Of a stretch of DNA of 64,000 nt, positions 43,760 to 52,464 are shown piece after piece. Each line of letters begins with the position of its first letter. Within the stretch, counting starts at the first letter, position 1. The notes beneath the pieces are model-generated. The model was not told the origin of the DNA and made no database searches. It saw only the letters and a program-made list of their open reading frames with translations. The stretch lies in assembly GCA_036835325.1 (NCBI GenBank), contig DAITMF010000001.1, positions 86,460 through 150,459 of the forward strand. The letters run 5' to 3'. The translations under genes were made by a program, and so were the position numbers. The stretch comes from CAMCHP01 sp036835325 (lineage in GTDB: Bacteria; Bacteroidota; Bacteroidia; Flavobacteriales_D; Sanyastnellaceae).

Positions 43760-44686
43760 TCAGTCGATCAAAAGAATGTCAAAATCAACGAGGTCAACAA
43801 ACTTCTGAATGCGTGCATCAATTTCTTCTGTGGTCAGGTGAAGCAGGCGCTCGGGACCAAAGGCTTCGCACGTAAATGACGCCATTGCAGAACCAATGAT
43901 TACCGCGCGCTTCAAATTCGGGAAGGTGATGTTACCGGTGCGTGCGAGGTAACCAATAAAGCCACCGGCAAAGGTGTCGCCGGCTCCTGTTGGGTCAACC
44001 ACATCTTCAAGCGGCAACGCAGGGGCAAAAAACACTTGCTCGCGGTCAAAAAGCAATGCGCCGTGTTCTCCTTTCTTGATAATGAGGTACTTGGGCCCCA
44101 TATCGAGAATCATTTGCGCTGCTTTAACCAACGAGTGTTGCTTGGTCAGTTGACGGGCTTCTTCGTCGTTGATGGTGAGTACGTCTACCTGGGCTATGAT
44201 CTTCGCCAATTGATCCATGGCGACGTCCATCCAAAAATTCATGGTATCGAGTACCACCAGTTTCGGACGTTCTTCCATTTGCTCAAGGACAGACAATTGG
44301 ATGGATGGATCAAGGTTTCCCAACATGAGGAACTTCTCGTTTCGGGCCTCTTCAGGAACCACCGGCTTAAAGTCAGCAAGGACGTTCAGTTCGGTCGCCA
44401 AGGTGTCACGGGTGTTGAGGTCGTAGTGGTACTTTCCGGCCCAGAAGAACGATTTCTCGCCGGCTTTGATTTGGAGGCCTTCTTGCTGAATGCCGCGCTC
44501 GGCCATTCCTTTGAGAAATTCAGTCGGAAAGTCTTCACCCACCACCGATACAAGGTGCGATTGCTTCACAAAGTACGAAGCGGCAAGGGTTATGTAGGTT
44601 GCTGCACCACCAACAACTTTGTCGGCTTTTCCAAAGGGGGTTTCGATGGCGTCAAATGCGACGGTACCCACGGCTACGAGGCTCAT
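43760..44686 (-). CDS. PfkB family carbohydrate kinase
   Basis: The 308-residue ribokinase-fold enzyme carries the substrate-side GGAATYITLAAS near residue 26 and the ATP-side signature DPTGAGDTFAGGFIGYLAR with the catalytic Asp. KKGEHGALLF is the conserved strand before it. The substrate (adenosine, ribose or another sugar) cannot be told from sequence. It stands alone with its own -7 box. Confidence 0.9.
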   Translation of the reverse strand: MSLVAVGTVAFDAIETPFGKADKVVGGAATYITLAASYFVKQSHLVSVVGEDFPTEFLKGMAERGIQQEGLQIKAGEKSFFWAGKYHYDLNTRDTLATELNVLADFKPVVPEEARNEKFLMLGNLDPSIQLSVLEQMEERPKLVVLDTMNFWMDVAMDQLAKIIAQVDVLTINDEEARQLTKQHSLVKAAQMILDMGPKYLIIKKGEHGALLFDREQVFFAPALPLEDVVDPTGAGDTFAGGFIGYLARTGNITFPNLKRAVIIGSAMASFTCEAFGPERLLHLTTEEIDARIQKFVDLVDFDILLID

Positions 44687-44703
44687 AAGCGAAAAAATTT
44701 CGG

Positions 44704-44711
44704 CAAATATA
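44704..44711 (-). promoter_or_regulatory. Promoter -7 box of the PfkB gene
   Basis: TATATTTG, a perfect TAnnTTTG, 17 bases before the ATG. Confidence 0.55.
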
Positions 44712-44742
44712 TTGCTTTGTACCGAAGATTGATGTAATATTG
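44712..44742 (+). promoter_or_regulatory. Probable promoter of tRNA-Asn
   Basis: TTG at 44712-44714, 20-base spacer, TAATATTG at 44735-44742. The mature tRNA starts 28 bases later. Confidence 0.4.
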
Positions 44743-44770
44743 CAGCCCGTTTCAGAAACGGGGCAAAAAT

Positions 44771-44844
44771 TCCCCTGTAGCTCAGTCGGTTAGAGCATCT
44801 GACTGTTAATCAGAGGGTCGTTGGTTCAAGTCCAACCGGGGGAG
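44771..44844 (+). tRNA. tRNA-Asn (GTT)
   Basis: A full cloverleaf: acceptor TCCCCTG / CGGGGGA, D arm GCTC...GAGC, anticodon stem TCTGA / TCAGA with loop CTGTTAA (anticodon GTT at 44805-44807), variable GGGTC, T arm GTTGG TTCAAGT CCAAC, discriminator G. CCA is not encoded. Confidence 0.97.
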
Positions 44845-44846
44845 CT

Positions 44847-44874
44847 AAAGCACTGCAAAACGCGGTGCTTTTTT
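44847..44874. terminator. Terminator after tRNA-Asn, usable in both directions
   Basis: AAAGCACTGC / GCGGTGCTTT (one G-T pair), loop AAAAC, then TTT. In the other direction the same hairpin could end the operon that stops at 44928. Confidence 0.8.
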
Positions 44875-44876
44875 GT

Positions 44877-44921
44877 TGTAGCTCGGTCGGTTGGAGCATC
44901 CCGACGCAGTCGGGAGGGTCG
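44877..44921 (+). pseudogene. Decayed 5' half copy of tRNA-Asn
   Basis: These 45 bases align without gaps to 44776-44820 of the tRNA (31 identical). The D arm is nearly intact, and the anticodon stem has changed on both sides to TCCCG / CGGGA, so pairing is kept; the loop reads ACGCAGT. No T arm or 3' acceptor strand follows. It begins three bases after the terminator and ends seven bases before the next gene's stop. Confidence 0.6.
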
Positions 44922-44927
44922 AGAGCG

Positions 44928-45845
44928 CTATTGATCTTGCAAGCTATCGATCACGGCGTCAAGCAATTCAAGCTCTGATGCGCCGATGCCCGTTGCGCTC
45001 CAGTAGCTTTCAGCCGTAGCGCAGTCAACCAGTTTTAACTGGATGCGCGTTTGACCTTGCAAACAGCCGTACGATGCTACAACAACCGCTTGTGCACCGG
45101 TGGTACAGCCCGCTTCAACGAGCCAGCTATCGTCAACCTGCGGGGTAGATGCCGTTAGGTGCCGGTTTTCTAAAACGGTGTACACACCAATTAACTCTGC
45201 CGCGGTGAATTCGGCCAGTTCACGGCCATCGTTTATGCTACCATCGCACATTTCAGAAGGTTTTCCAACAACGGCGACGGTGCCAATCGCTGGCATGTTT
45301 TCAGCAACGCGCACGCGAACCCGATCTGAAGTTGGTTCGCTTCCTTGCGCGCTCGTGCCTTGCGGTTCTTCTGCCTTTTTAACTACTTGATTTACAATGC
45401 GCGGACGAAAATGTTGCTCAAACTCAGGGTACTTCCATGTGCTGAACTCGAGCCGGTTTACAGACGCATTCGCCACCACACGCACACTTACGTTCGATAG
45501 GGTTGGCACTACCTCAATGTACAAATCACTGCCTTCAGCCACTTCGAACGCGTCGGTACTGATCCATTCGTTTACCCCTGAGAATACTTCCACAGCAGTG
45601 TAGAGCTCTATGGTGCGCTTTTCGTACGCTTCCAGCTTCAACCCGTTTTTCTCGTAAAGCGCAAAATGGTCAAGCCCGTTGATTGACACCTTTACGTTCA
45701 AGGCTGCGCCGCCCACTTTATTTGGTCGGTAGATGTAAATGTTTTGCGCGAAACCGGAGGCCAATGAGCCGATGGCCGCCAATACCAGCAACAGTCGAAG
45801 CACAACGGTTATTGAATGTGGGTTGTGGGTATGAGTTCGTTCCAT
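44928..45845 (-). CDS. Exported protein of unknown function in signalling operon
   Basis: The 305-residue product has a signal peptide (VVLRLLLVLAAIGSLASGFAQ). The N-terminal part NIYIYRPNKVGGAALNVKV is faintly like DUF2846; the C-terminal part (from about 180, RVRVRVAENMPAIGTVAVVG) with TAAELIGVYTVLENRHLTAS resembles CsgG/FlgO-type proteins that sense or assemble surface structures. Both are weak impressions. A GTG at 45911 overlaps the response-regulator stop as GTGA and could be the start, but the ATG at 45845 gives a normal signal peptide. It is the last gene of the MORN-kinase-regulator operon. Confidence 0.7.
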   Translation of the reverse strand: MERTHTHNPHSITVVLRLLLVLAAIGSLASGFAQNIYIYRPNKVGGAALNVKVSINGLDHFALYEKNGLKLEAYEKRTIELYTAVEVFSGVNEWISTDAFEVAEGSDLYIEVVPTLSNVSVRVVANASVNRLEFSTWKYPEFEQHFRPRIVNQVVKKAEEPQGTSAQGSEPTSDRVRVRVAENMPAIGTVAVVGKPSEMCDGSINDGRELAEFTAAELIGVYTVLENRHLTASTPQVDDSWLVEAGCTTGAQAVVVASYGCLQGQTRIQLKLVDCATAESYWSATGIGASELELLDAVIDSLQDQ

Positions 45846-45907
45846 GGTTGGCGCCGTTTGGTACTTCTCACCAAAAACCTGTGCGGTTTGGCTGTTTTCC
45901 TTTCGGC

Positions 45908-46657
45908 TCACAAGAGGTTGATTCGCTCACCCAAAGCATCTTTGTAGCTGCCACCGATGGGAATCTCTTTCTCGACGTGGTCAAGTATGAGTCCGTTTGA
46001 GGCAATGGCCTTGATTTTATCGGTGTTGATGATGTACGAACGATGAATGCGCATAAAGTGCGCAAGTGGAAGCTTCTTCTCAATGTCTTTCATCGTGCTG
46101 TGGATGGTGTACTCCTCCCCCACGGTTTTCACGATCACATAGTCTTTCAGCGCTTCAACGTACAACACATCGGCCACCTCGAGCTTCACGAGCTGCGACT
46201 GGTGCTTCACGAAGAGGTACTGGGCATTGTCTTTGTGACGGGTTAAGCTGCGCAGAAGATCGGCCTCGATTTTCAATTCGCGCTCCTTCTTGTGCTTGTG
46301 AATGGCCATTTCGATCGACGTGTGAATGTCGATTTCTTTGAACGGCTTGAGAATGTACCCGTGTGGCTCGGTAACCTTCGCCTTAGCAAGTGTTCCCTCA
46401 TCCGCATAGGCGGTCAAGAAAATAATCGGAATATCGATTTGCTCTTTGATGCGCTCGGCGGCATCAATGCCCGTGAGCTCTCCCTTGAGCATAATGTCCA
46501 TCAGCGCAATATCGGGCTTGAGTTTAAGGGCCAGTTCGATGGCTTTTTCGCCGGTATCGGCCGAGCCCACCACGTTGTAGCCCAACTTTTTCAGGCTGCG
46601 CTCAATGTCTTTTCTGACGATGCTTTCGTCTTCGGTTACAAGTATGTTGATTGACAT
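45908..46657 (-). CDS. LytTR-type response regulator
   Basis: The 249-residue regulator has a receiver domain (1-120: VTEDE, phosphorylated Asp54 in LMDIML, LTAYAD, LKPF) and a LytTR DNA-binding domain (about 145-249: VLYVEALKDYVIVKTVGEEY, MRIHRSYIIN). It should control promoters when phosphorylated by the PAS kinase encoded 43 bases upstream. Confidence 0.95.
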   Translation of the reverse strand: MSINILVTEDESIVRKDIERSLKKLGYNVVGSADTGEKAIELALKLKPDIALMDIMLKGELTGIDAAERIKEQIDIPIIFLTAYADEGTLAKAKVTEPHGYILKPFKEIDIHTSIEMAIHKHKKERELKIEADLLRSLTRHKDNAQYLFVKHQSQLVKLEVADVLYVEALKDYVIVKTVGEEYTIHSTMKDIEKKLPLAHFMRIHRSYIINTDKIKAIASNGLILDHVEKEIPIGGSYKDALGERINLL

Positions 46658-46699
46658 GATGTATCGGTTAGGGGGTGGTCAAAAGTAGTGAATGCGGCA

Positions 46700-49600
46700 T
46701 CAATTGCCGGTATCGATTTTATCAAATCGGATGGTAAAACAGGTGCCCTTCTCGCTGCTCGAATCAACGTCGATGGTTGCGTCAAGCTGCTCAACGAGGG
46801 CGTAAACGAGGTAAATGCCAAGCGATTCAGAGTTTTCGTACTTGAAGCCTTCGGGCAAGCCGACGCCATTGTCATCGATGCGCAGTTCAATGCGCTCTTC
46901 AATTTGCTTGAGACCGATGCACAAGGTGCCTTCGTTGCGGCCACGGAACGCATATTTCAGGGCGTTGCTCACCAATTCGTTCACAATCAAGCCGCACGGA
47001 ATGGCCTGATCAAGCCCGAGGTAAATGTCGTCAAAGTCGAGGTCGAGCTTTATGCGTGCGTCGCCAGGTGCATACGATTGCACGAGATTGCGCGACAACG
47101 AGGTGATGTAATCGGTGAACTCGATTGACGAAAAGTCAGCCGTTTGATAGAGCTTTTCGTGAATGTAGCTCATGGTTTTGATGCGGCTTTGGCTTTCTTT
47201 CAGCACTTCAAGCACGTTTTCATCGCTCACAAACGACGATTGCAGATTGAGAATGCTGCTGATGACCTGCAGGTTGTTTTTTACACGGTGGTGCACTTCT
47301 TGCAAGAGGACTTCTTTCTCTTTGAGGGATGCGAGAATGCGGCGGTCAATCTCTTTTCGGTCGGTGATGTCGTAGGCGAGGCAGCTCACTTCTTCCATTT
47401 TATCACCCACGCGGACCGGATTGACAAACACCTGAAACCATTGCGAATGGCCTGAGATGGTGCGCAACGGCAACTCAAACTGCCTTGGTTGGCCGCTGAA
47501 TGCTTTGGTAATGGTATCCAATTGACCTTGGTAGGCATCGGCATTGACCACGGCACCCATTTTCACGATGATGTCTTCACCGGTTGAGGGTTTGTAGCCA
47601 AAATCATTTTCCAACCAACGGCTGAAGTTGTTGTTGAACGATGTGAGCTCACCGGAGAGGTTCATCGTCCACATCATTAGGTTCTCGGTTGAGTTGAACA
47701 CCGATTCAAGCTTGGCCGATTGTTCGGTGGCCATTTGCTCTTGTCGGCGCAACTCCGTAATATCACGGTAGATGGCCCGTAAGTACACGGGTTTATTGCC
47801 TGTTTTTCGCACGCTGCTGTCGCCGAACACGCTAATTTTCTTGCCCGATTTGCTGCGAAATTCAAGCTCTTGGGTAATTCCAGCGAAATGGGTCAGTACG
47901 TCAGAAGCGCTGTTGAGGCCGGCCACCACATCAATCAAGCTGAGTTTCTTCAGTTCGTCATCGGTATAGCCCATGGTTTCACAGAACGATCGGTTGGCGT
48001 AAATGAAATTGCCTTTCATATCTACTGAGAAAATGAAGTCAGTGGCATTTTCAAACAAATCGCGGTAGCGTTCTTCGCTTTCACGCAGCTCCTGTTCGGC
48101 TTTTTTAATCTCGGTAATGTCGCGTGAAACGCCCATTGAACCAATGGGTTCGCCGTCATCGTTTCGAATCACGCTCGCTGATAAGAAACTGGTAAACAGT
48201 TTTCCTTGGCGGGTTTTGTTCACCACTTCACCGGTATAGGTTCCGGTCAAACGAATACTTTCTTGAACCCGGTTGAATTCTTTTTCATCGGCAAAGATTC
48301 GACGACCGGGTTTGCCTTCAATCTGCTTCGGACTGTACCCAAACTGTTTTTGAGCGGCCAAGTTGAACTCGGTAATGCGGTTCTCCTTGTCCATCGCCAA
48401 AATCATATCAATCGATGACTGAATGATGTTGCGCGTGAAATTCTCGGCCTGCCTAAGCTTCTTCTGGGTGTTTTTGTGTTCTTCGATTTCTTTTTTGAGG
48501 ACGACATTGATCTCCTCAGCCAATTGGGCACGCAGTGTTTCTTGAACGAGCTTAAGCTGGGTATTGAGGTTGTTTAAGGTCACTTGGATGGATGGCCTAC
48601 CGTCGTACACCGTCAACGTTGTAACCACCCCAACCTGCACTTGCTCGCTCATACTGGTGATTACCTTAAATTCTTGCTGTTCAATTTCTTCACCGTCGCG
48701 AACTCGGCGTAGGTTGTCGCGCAGTTTTGCTTGCTCTTCAGCGTGAAAAAAATCAACGAAGCTGTCATCGTAAATGTCGTCTTCATCGTCGTACTGCAGT
48801 AGCTGCAGGCCACTTTGATTGACGTAGCGCACCCTTCCATCGGTCAGAATGAAAATGCCGTTGGGGGAGTGTTCAACGAGTGATTTGAAGCGTTCGGTTG
48901 ACTGTTCGAGGGCTTGCTCTGTTTTCTTGCGTTGGGTGATGTTGTAGAACAAGTACGCGGTTACTACCTCATGGCGGTACTCAATTCGGCTGCCGGTGGC
49001 CTCAAGAAAGAGCAATTGGCCATCGCGTCGTTCAGCCCTAATCTCGGTACGGTTATACCCTCGAATGTCGAGCACTTGCTTCAAGCGCCGAAAGTCGATT
49101 TCGTTGATGAGATCGGCCATTTGCTTGCCCAAAAGTTCTTCGGGCTTCGAGTACCCTAGCAGATTTACAAATTGGGTATTGCAGTCGCGTATTTGGTCGT
49201 TTACAGTGAACACGATGCCTTCAATGGCAATGTCGCTGAGAAGCTTGAAGCGCGCTTCGCTTTCGCGCAAGGCCTCTTCATGGAGCACGCGTTCAGAAAT
49301 GTCGCGAACAATCAGCTGATGTTGCCGGCAACTGTCAGCGTTGAAGTGGGTCAGCGTGATTTCAGAGTGGAACTGTGAACCATCCTTCCGCTGCGACAGT
49401 GCAGAGATGCGTTTGACATCGGTACATTCTTGTGTAAGCCAATCGCGTATTAAGTAACGTTGTGCATCGGTGAAATGGAAAAGGCCGTTGTTCTTTTCAT
49501 GCACCAAGCGCCCTTGAAGGTCTGATGATGAGTATCCGAAGATGTCGCAGCAGCGTTTATTGGCTTGAACGATTCGTCCATCCTCCAAAATAAAAATGGC

Positions 49601-50008
49601 ATCTCCGGAGGCGTAAAAAAGGGCCTGAAAGCGTTGTTCGGTGCGTTTTTGTTCGGTAATGTCAGTGAGTGTACCTACGATGACTGACTCCCCATTGCGG
49701 TTAGTGAGAAACGCACTTTCGATGCACCAAGCCAAACTACCGTCTTTGCGCACGTAGCGCACCTCGCGGTTACGAAGGTTTCGCTTGGCTGAAATCTCTT
49801 TAACAAAGCTATCGCGGTCAGTGGGGTCGTAGTAGAGCGCAGCACCGTCAATGTTGGCCAATTCAACAGTATCGTACCCAAGTATTTCAGCAAATGCTTG
49901 GTTGAACTGAAGCAATCGTCCTTCAGGGGTTGATTCGTAGATGCCTGCAACATTGTAGGCAAACAGATTCACCACATCGGCGCTGCTTATGGATTTTTCA
50001 TCGCTCAT
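46700..50008 (-). CDS. Multi-PAS sensor histidine kinase, HisKA_2 type
   Basis: The 1102-residue soluble kinase (no membrane helix seen) consists of seven or eight PAS domains in tandem, each with S-box ends such as ITEQKRTEQRFQALF and ITEIKKAEQELRESEERYRD, a short coiled coil near 490-525, and a C-terminal HisKA_2/HATPase unit: LLQEVHHRVKNNLQVISSIL with the phosphorylated His, CGLIVNELVSNALKYAF, DDNGVGLPEGF. This kinase class pairs with LytTR regulators. It sits between the MORN gene (26 bases upstream) and the regulator. The signal is unknown; the PAS array suggests several small-molecule or redox inputs. Confidence 0.93.
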   Translation of the reverse strand: MSDEKSISSADVVNLFAYNVAGIYESTPEGRLLQFNQAFAEILGYDTVELANIDGAALYYDPTDRDSFVKEISAKRNLRNREVRYVRKDGSLAWCIESAFLTNRNGESVIVGTLTDITEQKRTEQRFQALFYASGDAIFILEDGRIVQANKRCCDIFGYSSSDLQGRLVHEKNNGLFHFTDAQRYLIRDWLTQECTDVKRISALSQRKDGSQFHSEITLTHFNADSCRQHQLIVRDISERVLHEEALRESEARFKLLSDIAIEGIVFTVNDQIRDCNTQFVNLLGYSKPEELLGKQMADLINEIDFRRLKQVLDIRGYNRTEIRAERRDGQLLFLEATGSRIEYRHEVVTAYLFYNITQRKKTEQALEQSTERFKSLVEHSPNGIFILTDGRVRYVNQSGLQLLQYDDEDDIYDDSFVDFFHAEEQAKLRDNLRRVRDGEEIEQQEFKVITSMSEQVQVGVVTTLTVYDGRPSIQVTLNNLNTQLKLVQETLRAQLAEEINVVLKKEIEEHKNTQKKLRQAENFTRNIIQSSIDMILAMDKENRITEFNLAAQKQFGYSPKQIEGKPGRRIFADEKEFNRVQESIRLTGTYTGEVVNKTRQGKLFTSFLSASVIRNDDGEPIGSMGVSRDITEIKKAEQELRESEERYRDLFENATDFIFSVDMKGNFIYANRSFCETMGYTDDELKKLSLIDVVAGLNSASDVLTHFAGITQELEFRSKSGKKISVFGDSSVRKTGNKPVYLRAIYRDITELRRQEQMATEQSAKLESVFNSTENLMMWTMNLSGELTSFNNNFSRWLENDFGYKPSTGEDIIVKMGAVVNADAYQGQLDTITKAFSGQPRQFELPLRTISGHSQWFQVFVNPVRVGDKMEEVSCLAYDITDRKEIDRRILASLKEKEVLLQEVHHRVKNNLQVISSILNLQSSFVSDENVLEVLKESQSRIKTMSYIHEKLYQTADFSSIEFTDYITSLSRNLVQSYAPGDARIKLDLDFDDIYLGLDQAIPCGLIVNELVSNALKYAFRGRNEGTLCIGLKQIEERIELRIDDNGVGLPEGFKYENSESLGIYLVYALVEQLDATIDVDSSSEKGTCFTIRFDKIDTGN

Positions 50009-50034
50009 ACGAAGCGCCGGGAGAGGCGGCGTGC

Positions 50035-51579
50035 TTAAGGGTCTTCAAAATCAACGGGTACTTTGGTGCCATCGATGCGCACTTTTTCGCCGCCTTTGTA
50101 CTTGATTGTGATGGCCAGGGTGCCGTCTTCGTTGTAGTATTTCCAGTCGCCTTCACGGGCACCACCTTCGTACTTCCCTTCGAGTTTAACCTGTCCGTCG
50201 TAGTAAAAGTAACGATGTTTTCCGATGGGCACACCATTGAGGTATTCACCGGTAAAAAATCGCTTGCCATTGTCATAGCTGTAAAGCCATTCGCCGGTGC
50301 GTTCTCCATCAATGTATTCGCCCTCTTCTTTGTGGTCATTCACGTGGTAGAACCATTTACCGTTGCGGTATCCATCGATGTACGCGCCTTGAAGAATGAC
50401 TTCTCCGTTAACACTGTACTCAACAAACTCTCCGTCAGGTTTGCCTTTGCGGTAGTTCTCGTCTTTTTTCACAGTACCGTCGGCGTGGTACCAGGTCCAG
50501 TTGCCATGGGGTTGACCGTTGCGGTACTCTCCTTTTTGGCTTTTCTTTCCATCTTGGAAGAAAAACGTCCACTTCCCTATGCGTTCACCGTCGAGAAACT
50601 CGCCTTCAGCGAAGACTTCACCGGTGGGGTAAAACAGTTTCCATTGCCCTTGTTCGCGGCCCTCGGGGTCAATCACACCCTCTCCTACCTTCACGTTGTT
50701 CTCGTAGAGGTAGCTGTTGATGATGGTGCCTTCGCCGTTGTATTCTCTAAAAACGCCTTGTTTACTGCCTTCGCGGTAACTGCCAACGAGCTTTAGGCTG
50801 CCATCGGGGTAGTACTCTTTTCGAATGTCAAGCATGACCGTTTCTTCTGCATCGGTGACGAGTTCACCGGCGAGGTACTTTTCAATGCGGTCAAGATCGC
50901 CTCGTTTATTGAAAAATTTGAAGATGCCATTGCGCAAGCCGTTGGTAAAGTAACCTTCCCACTCTACTCTACCGTTTGGGTAAAACTTCACCCAGTAGCC
51001 GGTTTGTTTGCCCGAATTGTTGAGGCGGTTCACCTTTTCGATGGAGCTCAAAAAACCGTTTCGGTAATTCAAGAAGGTGATGATGCGTCCGTCATCGGCA
51101 TACTCAAAACCCTTGCCTTCCTCCTTGTTGTCTTTGAAACTAAGCTTTCGGTATACGCTGCCGTTTTCGTAGTAGTATACAGCTTCGCCGTTTCGCTGGT
51201 CGCCTGCCCAAGGTATGCGTGCTGTGAGGTTTCCTTTTGCTGAAAACTCGCGTTCTTCACCATCGCGAAGACCTTCGCTGTAGGTGATAACCCGCTCTTG
51301 CGTACCATCTTCTCTGAAAAACTTCCATTCGCCATCGAGGGCTCCCTCAACGCGGTTGCCTTCGGTTTTGAGCTGGCCGTTCTCGTAGTAGGTTTTCCAA
51401 TACCCAATGGGCTGACCGCCGCGCAATATCCCTTCGCTTGATTTTACGCCGTTGGGGTAAAAAAACGCGACAAAATCAGGATCTGCGGCCACATTGACTT
51501 GCACCGAATCGCTTTGTGCGAACGACCATCCGCCCGCCAGGGCGAAACAAACGAATATCCCGAAAAGCTTTTTCAACAT
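50035..51579 (-). CDS. MORN-repeat protein, exported
   Basis: The 514-residue product has a signal peptide (LFGIFVCFALAGGWSFAQ) and then about twenty MORN_2 repeats with the unit YPNG...GE....G...G.W.YY, for example ENGQLKTEGNRVEGALDGEW and YDGQVKLEGKYEGGAREGDW, filling the whole mature chain. The repeats form a long beta sheet. It starts the operon with the PAS kinase and regulator, so it may deliver or modulate their input. The YwqK antitoxin label used for this repeat type does not fit an exported protein without a toxin. Confidence 0.88.
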   Translation of the reverse strand: MLKKLFGIFVCFALAGGWSFAQSDSVQVNVAADPDFVAFFYPNGVKSSEGILRGGQPIGYWKTYYENGQLKTEGNRVEGALDGEWKFFREDGTQERVITYSEGLRDGEEREFSAKGNLTARIPWAGDQRNGEAVYYYENGSVYRKLSFKDNKEEGKGFEYADDGRIITFLNYRNGFLSSIEKVNRLNNSGKQTGYWVKFYPNGRVEWEGYFTNGLRNGIFKFFNKRGDLDRIEKYLAGELVTDAEETVMLDIRKEYYPDGSLKLVGSYREGSKQGVFREYNGEGTIINSYLYENNVKVGEGVIDPEGREQGQWKLFYPTGEVFAEGEFLDGERIGKWTFFFQDGKKSQKGEYRNGQPHGNWTWYHADGTVKKDENYRKGKPDGEFVEYSVNGEVILQGAYIDGYRNGKWFYHVNDHKEEGEYIDGERTGEWLYSYDNGKRFFTGEYLNGVPIGKHRYFYYDGQVKLEGKYEGGAREGDWKYYNEDGTLAITIKYKGGEKVRIDGTKVPVDFEDP

Positions 51580-51978
51580 CCTTAATTAATCAATCACCTT
51601 TTCTTTAAAATGAGTTAGTGTGTTTAGTAGGTCTGTTCATTTGGAGTAAAATTTACGGCTTCTTCGTTTGCTTTTATGAGTTATCGACATGCGTAAGGAC
51701 TTTTTAACAGCTTACTCACGGGAGTTTTTGTTGGATTTCAGTCATTTAACGCAGTTTTGAGACATACGTGTATAACCAAGCGTGCTGAAAGTTTAGTTGC
51801 ATTGACAGTGTTCACAAAGGTCTGAAAGTCGTTCATATTTCGCTGAAAATTGATGCACCTCAAAATGCCGATTGTTGGTAAGCTTTGTTATCAGGACAAT
51901 TCAGCGTGATTTCAAAATTTTCTTTTGCCCAATTATACACCTCAGTTCACATACTGTTCACACACTGCTAACCTTGGG

Positions 51979-51987
51979 TGTGGATAA
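51979..51987 (-). promoter_or_regulatory. Perfect DnaA box
   Basis: TTATCCACA on the minus strand, 45 bases before the rpiB start. Confidence 0.6.
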
Positions 51988-52008
51988 AGTGCAAACACTG
52001 AAAAGTCG

Positions 52009-52016
52009 CATCTTTG
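52009..52016 (+). promoter_or_regulatory. Possible -7 box of rpiB
   Basis: CATCTTTG differs from TAnnTTTG only at the first base, 16 bases before the ATG. Confidence 0.35.
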
Positions 52017-52032
52017 CGCAAACGAGTTGAGT

Positions 52033-52464
52033 ATGAAAGTTGCAATTGGTGCTGATCATGCGGGCTACGATGCCAAGGTGATTGCAGTTGAATGGCTAAG
52101 ACAGACCGGATACGATGTGAACGACTTGGGCACCTATTCGGCTGATTCGGTTGATTATCCTGATTTTGCCCACAAGGTTGCTGAGGCGGTAGAGAGTGGT
52201 GCTGTTCAGTTGGGTGTGCTGCTTTGCGGCTCAGCCAACGGCGTGGCCATGAGTGCAAACAAGCATGCCGATGTGCGCGCTGCAATTTGTTGGACACCTG
52301 AGATTGCTTCATTGGCACGTCAGCACAACGATGCAAACATTTGCTGCTTGCCGGCGCGATTTGTGAGTACAGAAGAGCTTCAGTCTATTCTGAAAGCCTA
52401 CTTCGATGCTGAATTCGAAGGTGGGCGCCATGCACGACGTGTGGGAAAAATAGCATGTGTATGA
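52033..52464 (+). CDS. rpiB: Ribose 5-phosphate isomerase B
   Basis: The 143-residue enzyme interconverts ribose 5-phosphate and ribulose 5-phosphate. It shows GADHAG with Asp8 and His9, the catalytic Cys65 in VLLCGSANGVAMSANK, and His98 in ARQHNDANI. Length is normal. An in-frame TTG six bases upstream is less likely than the ATG. The ATGA overlap with the following M28 gene couples the two. Confidence 0.95.
   Translation: MKVAIGADHAGYDAKVIAVEWLRQTGYDVNDLGTYSADSVDYPDFAHKVAEAVESGAVQLGVLLCGSANGVAMSANKHADVRAAICWTPEIASLARQHNDANICCLPARFVSTEELQSILKAYFDAEFEGGRHARRVGKIACV

Larger units (their letters stand above)
51580..52032. other. 453-base AT-rich gap with DnaA-box cluster, candidate oriC
   Basis: This is the only stretch over 300 bases without a gene. 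A sampled 60-base line is about one-third G+C against about one-half in genes. It holds TTATCCACA on the minus strand at 51979-51987 (perfect DnaA box), TTATCGACA at 51681-51689, TTATACACG on minus at 51767-51775 and TTATACACC at 51933-51941, each one base off TTATnCACA, plus three TGTTCACA/AGTTCACA segments. The flanking genes point away from it. parS-like sites lie 5-7 kb to the right. Confidence 0.45.

Noticed and set aside
44877..44950. A second tRNA (GCA, Cys)
   Set aside because: The loop has C at position 33, and the T arm and 3' acceptor strand are missing, so it is only a half-tRNA relic.
50035..51579. Toxin-antitoxin module through the YwqK/MORN label
   Set aside because: Both MORN proteins have signal peptides and no toxin gene lies next to either.
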